Shown in pieces: positions 1 to 5,105 of a stretch of 5,105 nucleotides of DNA; the stretch's first letter is position 1; the number at the start of each line of letters is the position of its first letter. Position numbers and translations under genes: made by a program. The notes under the pieces are model-generated. The model ran no database searches. It saw only the letters and a list, made by a program, of their open reading frames with translations, and had not been told where the DNA came from. Origin of the DNA: Bordetella sp. (GTDB taxonomy: Bacteria; Pseudomonadota; Gammaproteobacteria; Burkholderiales; Burkholderiaceae_B); contig DAIDKG010000064.1 of assembly GCA_027450125.1 (NCBI GenBank), positions 1 through 5,105 of the forward strand, given 5' to 3'.

Positions 1-529
1 GCTGCGCCAGCTGCTGCTGCGCGTAGCGCGGGAAGGCGTCTTCCAGCCGGTCTGGACCGAGCGCATCGGCGAGGAATGGCGCCGCAACGCGGCCCGCCTA
101 TGGGGAGCGCCCCGCGAGATCCTGGACGGCCTGTGGCAGGACATGAACCAGGCCTTTCCGGGTGCCATGGAGCACGACACACAGGCCTACGAAACCGGCC
201 TGCGCTACAGCGACGCCAAGGATTTCCACGTCATCGCCGCCGGCCTGGCGCGGCGCGCGCGCTGCGGGCTGCAGCGCACGCCGGCGGTCCAGGTCATGAC
301 CTGGAACCTGAAGGACTTCAATCGTTCCGAGCTGCGCAGGCAGGGCCTGGACGTGTTCAGTCCGGACGTGATGCTGGCGCGCTGGTGGCCGGCCGCAGAA
401 CCAGCCCTGCGATCCGCGCTGGCGCCCGTCGAGCAGGACTACGTGGCCCTGGGACGCGAGCCGCTGGCGCTGGCCGCGATCCTGCACCGGGAGAGGCTGT
501 ACCGGCTGGCCAGGCTCGCGGCCGCGTAG
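1..529 (+). CDS. PIN-domain protein (VapC/PIN_3-like predicted ribonuclease), 5' partial
   Basis: The reading frame is open from base 2 to a TAG at 527-529, giving 175 visible residues; the start codon lies off the left edge. The visible part matches the PIN-domain family that begins with an Asp-containing strand and an LR-LL helix. I see LRQLLLRVAREG at residues 1-12, WTERIGEEWRRN at 18-29 (holding the second acidic position), DAKDFHVIAAG at 71-81 (third acidic position, D74, then the usual HV-AA helix) and TWNLKDF at 100-106, followed by the G-L-V-F-P-D strand and a helical tail. PIN proteins are usually Mg-dependent RNases and often toxins. The first catalytic Asp is not visible. Compared with the family as I remember it, about nine residues are inserted between the HVIAAG helix and TWNLKDF. 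An antitoxin would most likely lie upstream, outside the window, so a toxin role is inference. Methionine 48 (base 143) is internal to the domain and is not the start. Confidence 0.82.
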   Translation, partial: LRQLLLRVAREGVFQPVWTERIGEEWRRNAARLWGAPREILDGLWQDMNQAFPGAMEHDTQAYETGLRYSDAKDFHVIAAGLARRARCGLQRTPAVQVMTWNLKDFNRSELRRQGLDVFSPDVMLARWWPAAEPALRSALAPVEQDYVALGREPLALAAILHRERLYRLARLAAA

Positions 530-538
530 GCGCGGCCG
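519..538. other. GC-rich hairpin at the convergent gene junction
   Basis: CGGCCGCG (519-526) and CGCGGCCG (531-538) are perfect inverted repeats, forming an 8-bp stem around a TAGG loop. The loop contains the TAG stop of the PIN gene, and the repeat runs to four bases before the end of the convergent ilvA gene. There is no T-tract on either side, so it is not a canonical intrinsic terminator. It could still stop or slow both convergent transcripts, or protect their 3' ends. The sequence is GC-only, so chance occurrence in this genome is quite possible. Confidence 0.4.
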
Positions 539-541
539 GCG

Positions 542-1762
542 TCAATGCCCGTAGCGGCTGGCGGTAAAGCCCGCCGCACTGAGCGCGTCGATGACTTCCT
601 GGATGTGCTCGGGCCCGCGCGTCTGCAGGACGAACTCGACCTCGACATCGCGCGCCGACAGCGTGGTGAAGGCGCGCTGGTGATGCACTTCGGTGATGTT
701 GGCCTGGGCGTCGGCGATCAGCTTGGTGACCTGGGCCATGGCGCCGGGCAGATCGCGCAGGTCGACCCGGATGCGAGCCAGTCGGCCGCCGCGCACCATG
801 CCGCGTTCGATGAGTTCGCCCAGCATGAGCGGGTCGATGTTCCCGCCGCACAGCACCAGGCCGATGCGCTTGCCCTGGAACCAGGCATCCTGGCCGCGCG
901 CGCGGTCGCGCAGCAGGGCCGCCAGGCCTGCTGCGCCGGCGCCTTCCACCACGGTCTTTTCGATTTCGAGCAGCACCACGATCGCATGTTCGATATCCGC
1001 CTCGGCAACCAGCTCGATGCGGTCGACCAGGCTGGCGACGATGCGGCGGGTGATCTGCCCGGGCGATTTGACCGCGATGCCCTCGGCGATGGTGTACGGC
1101 CCGGACGGCATCTCGCGCCCCTGCATGGCCGCGTACATGGCGGGAAAGCGTTCGGTCTGCACGCCGATGATCTCGATATCGGGCTTGAGGCCCTTGGCTG
1201 CCGTGGCGATGCCCGAGATAAGCCCGCCGCCGCCGATTGCAATGACCATCGTGTCCAGGTCGGGCTGGTCCTCCAGCATCTCCAGGGCTACCGTGCCCTG
1301 CCCCGCGACGATGGCCTCGTCGTCGTAAGGATGGATCATGACCAGGCCGCGCTGGCGTATGAGCTCCTGCCCGTGCGCCAGGGCATCGTCGAAGGTGTCG
1401 CCTTCGAGCACCACCTCGGCGCCGAAGCGCCGCGTGTTGGCCACCTTGACCGTGGGCGTGAAGCGCGGCATGACGATGACGGCCGGCACGCCCATGCGCT
1501 GCGCGTGGTAGGCCACGCCTTGCGCGTGGTTGCCCGCCGATACCGCGATGACGCCCTTGGCCCGCTCCGCATCCGACAGCGCCAGCATGCGGTTCAAGGC
1601 GCCACGTTCCTTGAACGACGCGGTGAATTGCAGGTTCTCGAACTTGAGCCAGATCTGCGCGCCCAGCATGTCGGACAAGGTGCGCGACAACATGAAGGGG
1701 GTCTTGAGCACTTGCCCTTGCAGCCGCCGGCGGGCGGCCTGTACGGTGGAGAGATCGATCAT
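542..1762 (-). CDS. ilvA: Threonine ammonia-lyase (threonine dehydratase) with C-terminal ACT domain
   Basis: A 406-residue PLP enzyme predicted to deaminate L-threonine to 2-oxobutanoate and ammonia in the cytoplasm; serine is a common second substrate. The fold-type II PLP motifs are all present: SFKERGALNRML with the Schiff-base lysine K51, the asparagine loop SAGNHAQG (75-82), the phosphate-binding glycine loop IGGGGLISG (176-184), and LCGGNID (304-310). A single ACT domain fills residues about 328-406 (RIRVDLRDLPGAMAQV onward), as in the roughly 400-residue threonine dehydratases. The classical biosynthetic IlvA is about 510 residues with a two-part regulatory region. The ACT domain implies allosteric control; the effector cannot be read from the sequence. 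I chose the ATG at 1760-1762 because MIDLSTVQAARRRLQG matches family N-termini and GGAA lies 10 bases upstream; the frame stays open further upstream but overlaps the lipoprotein gene. It follows that gene by 16 bases. The alternative name tdcB-like is possible, but the ACT domain argues against it. Confidence 0.93.
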   Translation of the reverse strand: MIDLSTVQAARRRLQGQVLKTPFMLSRTLSDMLGAQIWLKFENLQFTASFKERGALNRMLALSDAERAKGVIAVSAGNHAQGVAYHAQRMGVPAVIVMPRFTPTVKVANTRRFGAEVVLEGDTFDDALAHGQELIRQRGLVMIHPYDDEAIVAGQGTVALEMLEDQPDLDTMVIAIGGGGLISGIATAAKGLKPDIEIIGVQTERFPAMYAAMQGREMPSGPYTIAEGIAVKSPGQITRRIVASLVDRIELVAEADIEHAIVVLLEIEKTVVEGAGAAGLAALLRDRARGQDAWFQGKRIGLVLCGGNIDPLMLGELIERGMVRGGRLARIRVDLRDLPGAMAQVTKLIADAQANITEVHHQRAFTTLSARDVEVEFVLQTRGPEHIQEVIDALSAAGFTASRYGH

Positions 1763-1772
1763 GATGGGAAGG

Positions 1773-1776
1773 TTCC
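1773..1776 (-). promoter_or_regulatory. Probable ilvA ribosome binding site, next to the upstream stop codon
   Basis: On the minus strand the lipoprotein stop TGA (1781-1779) is followed by CC and then GGAA (1776-1773), ten bases before the ilvA ATG. The match to the Shine-Dalgarno consensus is partial. It supports the MIDLS start over longer versions. Its position right behind the upstream stop suggests that ribosomes ending the lipoprotein can help start ilvA. Confidence 0.5.
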
Positions 1777-1778
1777 GG

Positions 1779-2501
1779 TCAGCGCACGGGCAGGAAGTTA
1801 AAGAGCAGCAGGCTCTGGACATAGTCGATGCCGATGCGGCGCACATTTTCGCCCAAAAGGCTGGCCACCAGATCGAGGCGGCCGATGATTTTGCCGAATT
1901 CGCGCTCGAAACTCAGGTTGGCCGGCCCCTTGCCCATTTCGTCGGACAGGAGCAAGGGTTCGCCCGAGGCCGTGCGGCGCGTGAGCAGCATCCAGTCGGC
2001 GGCCTCGACATCGCGCGCCGCATTGTAGATATGCTGGCCATCGAGCTTGCTGAAGGGGTAGAAGACCAGCTTGCCGTTGTGCGCGGCAATGATGGTGTCG
2101 GCCAGGCCGTAGATGAAGGCCGCGACCCGGTCGCCGGAGTACTTGGGGTCGAGCGCGACCGAAAGCACCTGGATGTCCTGCAGGCCGACCAGGCCGGGAG
2201 GCGGCTGGCGTTTTTTTATCAGCTGCTTGACCCACTGCACCGCCGCAGCCTCGCTGGGCTGGCCGCTCTTGCGCCATTCGCGCGGATTGCGGCGATAGAG
2301 CTTGTCCAGCAGCCGGTACAGGCTGTCCAGGTTGTCGCGCATGGCCAGCGTGACGGTGCGGTCGAAATCGGTCTGCAGCAACTGGCCGGCCGACATGGGC
2401 GCCGTATCCGGCGTGCTGCCGTCCTTGCGCGGCGGGGTCGATGCGCATCCTGCCAGGAGCACAATGCTCGACACGACTAGCCCCCACCGCCTTATCGCCA
2501 T
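1779..2501 (-). CDS. Predicted lipoprotein of unknown function
   Basis: I do not recognise a characterised family for this 240-residue protein. The N-terminus is a typical lipoprotein signal: MAIRRW, a hydrophobic stretch GLVVSSIVLLAG, and the lipobox L16-A-G-C19, so signal peptidase II should cut before C19 to leave about 222 residues. Residue 20 is Ala, not Asp, which by the E. coli Lol rule favours the outer membrane, periplasmic face. After a Pro/Ser/Thr-rich linker (about 21-38) comes a helical, charged region (about 39-98, with LDSLYRLLDKLYRRNPREWR), then a mixed region with the aromatic stretch NGKLVFYPFSKLDG (142-155), and a C-terminus IGIDYVQSLLLFNFLPVR. No membrane segment follows the signal. 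The ATG is well supported by AGGAAGG eight bases upstream. It lies 16 bases ahead of ilvA and is probably cotranscribed with it. An A AAA AAA heptamer falls at codons 95-97. The lipoprotein call is strong; the function is unknown. Confidence 0.88.
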   Translation of the reverse strand: MAIRRWGLVVSSIVLLAGCASTPPRKDGSTPDTAPMSAGQLLQTDFDRTVTLAMRDNLDSLYRLLDKLYRRNPREWRKSGQPSEAAAVQWVKQLIKKRQPPPGLVGLQDIQVLSVALDPKYSGDRVAAFIYGLADTIIAAHNGKLVFYPFSKLDGQHIYNAARDVEAADWMLLTRRTASGEPLLLSDEMGKGPANLSFEREFGKIIGRLDLVASLLGENVRRIGIDYVQSLLLFNFLPVR

Positions 2502-2509
2502 GCGCCGGA

Positions 2510-2516
2510 CCTTCCT
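2510..2516 (-). promoter_or_regulatory. Strong ribosome binding site of the lipoprotein gene
   Basis: AGGAAGG on the minus strand lies eight bases before the ATG at 2501-2499, a near-consensus Shine-Dalgarno at a good distance. It fixes the start and implies efficient translation, independent of the upstream gudD gene. The 79-base gap between gudD and this gene (2502-2580) shows no intrinsic terminator and no convincing -35/-10 pair, so cotranscription from gudD remains possible. Confidence 0.7.
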
Positions 2517-2580
2517 CGATTGCGAAGTGTCCCGACTTTACCCCGAAATACGCCGGAACACCTCTTGCCGTCGATGCAGA

Positions 2581-3927
2581 TCAGCGCACCAGGCACGGCC
2601 GTTTGGGGTCGAATGTCCAGTTGGGAACAAGGTACTGCATGGCGATCGCGTCATCGCGCGCGCCCAGGCCGTGCTGCGTGTAGAGCGCGTGCGCCTTTTG
2701 CAGTTCGTCCATGTCGATCTGCACGCCCAGGCCGGGTTTTTGCGGCACCCGCACCTTGCCGCCTTCGATGCGCAGCGGCTCGCGCGTCAGGCGCTGGCCG
2801 TCCTGCCAGATCCAGTGCGTGTCGATCGCGGTGATCCTGCCGGGCGCGGCGGCGGCTGCATGCGTGAACATGGCCAGCGAGATGTCGAAGTGGTTGTTCG
2901 AGTGCGATCCCCAGGTGAGCCCCCAGTCGTTGCACATCTGCGCCACGCGCACCGCGCCCTGCATGGTCCAGAAGTGCGGATCGGCCAGCGGAATGTCGAC
3001 CGACTGCAGCAGGACCGCGTGGCCCATCTGGCGCCAGTCGGTGGCGATCATGTTGGTGGCCGTGGGCAGGCCCGTGGCGCGGCGGAACTCGGCCATCACC
3101 TCGCGGCCCGAATAGCCGTTCTCGGCGCCGCACGGGTCTTCCGCATAGGCCAGCACGTCGTGCTTGTCACGGCACAGCCGGATCGCCTCGGCCAGCGGCC
3201 ATCCGCCGTTCGGATCGAGCGTGATGCGCGCCTCGGGAAAGCGCTCGGCCAGCGCCGTGACCGCTTCCATTTCGGCGTCGCCGGCCAGCACCCCGCCCTT
3301 GAGCTTGAAATCGTTGAAGCCGTAGCGCTCCTTGGCGGCCTCGGCCAGGCGCACCACGGCATCGGGCGTCATGGCCGCTTCGGTGCGCAGGCGCTCCCAG
3401 TCGTCGCGGCCTTCGGCGCCGCTGGCATACGGCAGATCGGTCCTGTTGCGGTCGCCGATGAAGAAAAGATAGCCGAGCATGTCGACTTCGCTGCGCTGCT
3501 GGCCCTGGCCCAGCAGCGCAGCCACCGGCACGCCCAGATGCTGGCCCAGCAGGTCCAGCAACGCAGCCTCCAGCGCCGTGACCGCGTGGATCGTGGTGCG
3601 CAGGTCAAACGTCTGCAGGCCTCGGCCGCCCGCATCGCGGTCGGCGAACCGGCTGCGCACCGCGTTCAGCACGGCATGCATGTTGCCGATGGATTGCCCG
3701 ACCACGAACGGATGCGCGTCGGCGATCGTCTTGCGGATCGCTTCGCCGCCCGGCACTTCGCCCACGCCGGTATTGCCCGCGCTGTCGCGCAGCAGCACGA
3801 CATTGCGCGTGAAGAACGGGCCGTGCGCCCCGCTCAGGTTGAGCAGCATGCTGTCGCGGCCGGCGACCGGCACGACGCGCAGTTCGGTGACCACGGGCGC
3901 GTGGGGGTGGGCGTTGGGTGTCGACAT
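2581..3927 (-). CDS. gudD: Glucarate dehydratase (enolase superfamily)
   Basis: A 448-residue cytoplasmic enzyme predicted to dehydrate D-glucarate (and usually L-idarate) to 5-keto-4-deoxy-D-glucarate, the first step of aldarate catabolism. Length and sequence follow E. coli GudD (446 residues) throughout, as I recall that protein: PVVTEL near the N-terminus, [16 protein letters not shown] (99-114), [27 protein letters not shown] (286-303), [16 protein letters not shown] (341-356), and a C-terminus ending KRPCLVR. The catalytic set is intact: K208 and K210 of the KLK motif, metal ligands D238, E269 and N292, and the D316/H342 dyad. Each is offset by three from the E. coli numbering I remember (205/207, 235, 266, 289, 313, 339). 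The ATG at 3925-3927 aligns with the family start and has AGGA seven bases upstream; a longer frame reaching into pnp is not credible. Intact active-site residues argue against the GudX-type paralogue. No glucarate transporter, aldolase or regulator is in view. Its Shine-Dalgarno directly abuts the pnp terminator. Confidence 0.96.
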   Translation of the reverse strand: MSTPNAHPHAPVVTELRVVPVAGRDSMLLNLSGAHGPFFTRNVVLLRDSAGNTGVGEVPGGEAIRKTIADAHPFVVGQSIGNMHAVLNAVRSRFADRDAGGRGLQTFDLRTTIHAVTALEAALLDLLGQHLGVPVAALLGQGQQRSEVDMLGYLFFIGDRNRTDLPYASGAEGRDDWERLRTEAAMTPDAVVRLAEAAKERYGFNDFKLKGGVLAGDAEMEAVTALAERFPEARITLDPNGGWPLAEAIRLCRDKHDVLAYAEDPCGAENGYSGREVMAEFRRATGLPTATNMIATDWRQMGHAVLLQSVDIPLADPHFWTMQGAVRVAQMCNDWGLTWGSHSNNHFDISLAMFTHAAAAAPGRITAIDTHWIWQDGQRLTREPLRIEGGKVRVPQKPGLGVQIDMDELQKAHALYTQHGLGARDDAIAMQYLVPNWTFDPKRPCLVR

Positions 3928-3934
3928 GATCGAA

Positions 3935-3938
3935 TCCT
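3935..3938 (-). promoter_or_regulatory. gudD ribosome binding site abutting the pnp terminator
   Basis: AGGA on the minus strand lies seven bases before the gudD ATG. Only one base separates it from the last T of the upstream terminator tract (3940-3947). It supports the chosen start. Folding of the upstream hairpin, or RNA ends made there, could affect access to this site. Confidence 0.65.
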
Positions 3939-3939
3939 G

Positions 3940-3975
3940 AAAAAAAACGCCGCGCGAAATGACTTTCGCGCGGCG
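3940..3975 (-). terminator. Intrinsic terminator downstream of pnp
   Basis: Read on the minus strand, CGCCGCGCGAAA (3975-3964), loop GTCA (3963-3960) and TTTCGCGCGGCG (3959-3948) form a perfect 12-bp stem, followed at once by eight Ts (3947-3940). This is a classic Rho-independent terminator in the right orientation to end pnp transcripts. It starts 25 bases after the pnp stop. The plus-strand side carries only A's after the hairpin in the reverse sense, so it works one way. Its T-tract ends 12 bases before the gudD start codon, so it also forms the gudD leader. Confidence 0.93.
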
Positions 3976-3980
3976 CATTC

Positions 3981-3995
3981 CGCCATGCAATGGCG
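3981..3995 (-). other. Small hairpin between the pnp stop codon and the terminator
   Basis: CGCCAT (3981-3986) and ATGGCG (3990-3995) are a perfect 6-bp inverted repeat with a 3-base loop. It begins five bases after the pnp stop codon on the minus strand and is separated by five bases from the terminator stem. It could shield the pnp mRNA 3' end from exonucleases, or be a chance repeat. There is no T-tract of its own. Confidence 0.45.
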
Positions 3996-4000
3996 ATGGC

Positions 4001-5105
<1,105 letters not shown>

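Noticed and set aside
545..1801. Plus-strand open frame of 418 codons antisense to ilvA
   Set aside because: It mirrors ilvA, its composition is unlike a folded protein (many Asp, His and Gly), and ilvA has all PLP-enzyme motifs.
1763..1846. N-terminal extension of ilvA by 28 residues
   Set aside because: The extension is translated from the end of the lipoprotein gene, is Cys/Ser-rich and has no family match. The ATG at 1762 fits family N-termini and has a GGAA upstream.
2190..2220. Possible plus-strand intrinsic terminator ending in the seven-T run inside the lipoprotein gene
   Set aside because: The GC-rich stretch before the Ts forms only a 4-bp stem not adjacent to the tract, and no plus-strand gene needs to end there. 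The Ts are the complement of Ile-Lys-Lys codons.
2502..2580. Possible sigma70 promoter for the lipoprotein gene in the gap after gudD
   Set aside because: The best minus-strand pair I could read, TCGACG and TATTTC about 18 bases apart, matches the consensus poorly (4/6 and 3/6), so I did not call it.

Overview
The window is GC-rich, densely coding bacterial chromosome. Codon use and protein sequences fit a beta-proteobacterium of the Burkholderiales, most likely Alcaligenaceae (Bordetella or Achromobacter type). The assignment rests on sequence familiarity, not on a search. I see no mobile element, CRISPR array, tRNA or rRNA. The window looks like core chromosome rather than a defence or mobile island.

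Layout from left to right: (1) The 3' part of a plus-strand gene for a PIN-domain protein (VapC/PIN_3-like predicted ribonuclease), with its start off the left edge. (2) Convergent to it, with only 12 bases between, a minus-strand block: an ACT-domain threonine ammonia-lyase (ilvA type), preceded 16 bases upstream by a small predicted outer-membrane lipoprotein of unknown function. These two are probably cotranscribed. (3) A complete glucarate dehydratase gene (gudD), with every catalytic residue I can place conserved, 79 bases upstream of the lipoprotein gene. (4) The 3' half of pnp (polynucleotide phosphorylase: second RNase PH domain, KH and S1), running off the right edge.

All four minus-strand genes read in one direction: pnp, gudD, lipoprotein, ilvA. 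The clearest non-coding element is a 12-bp GC-rich hairpin plus eight Ts after pnp, a textbook intrinsic terminator. Its T-tract ends one base from the gudD Shine-Dalgarno, so gudD has no room for its own promoter downstream of the terminator. Either gudD depends on readthrough or on a promoter upstream of the hairpin, or the hairpin works as a gudD leader element. A second, smaller hairpin lies between the pnp stop codon and the terminator.

The genes do not form one obvious pathway. pnp is RNA turnover, gudD is aldarate catabolism without its usual transport and aldolase partners in view, and ilvA is threonine deamination to 2-oxobutanoate. I found no convincing new system. The items most worth checking are the terminator/gudD leader arrangement, the uncharacterised lipoprotein paired with ilvA, and an A AAA AAA slippery heptamer in the lipoprotein gene.
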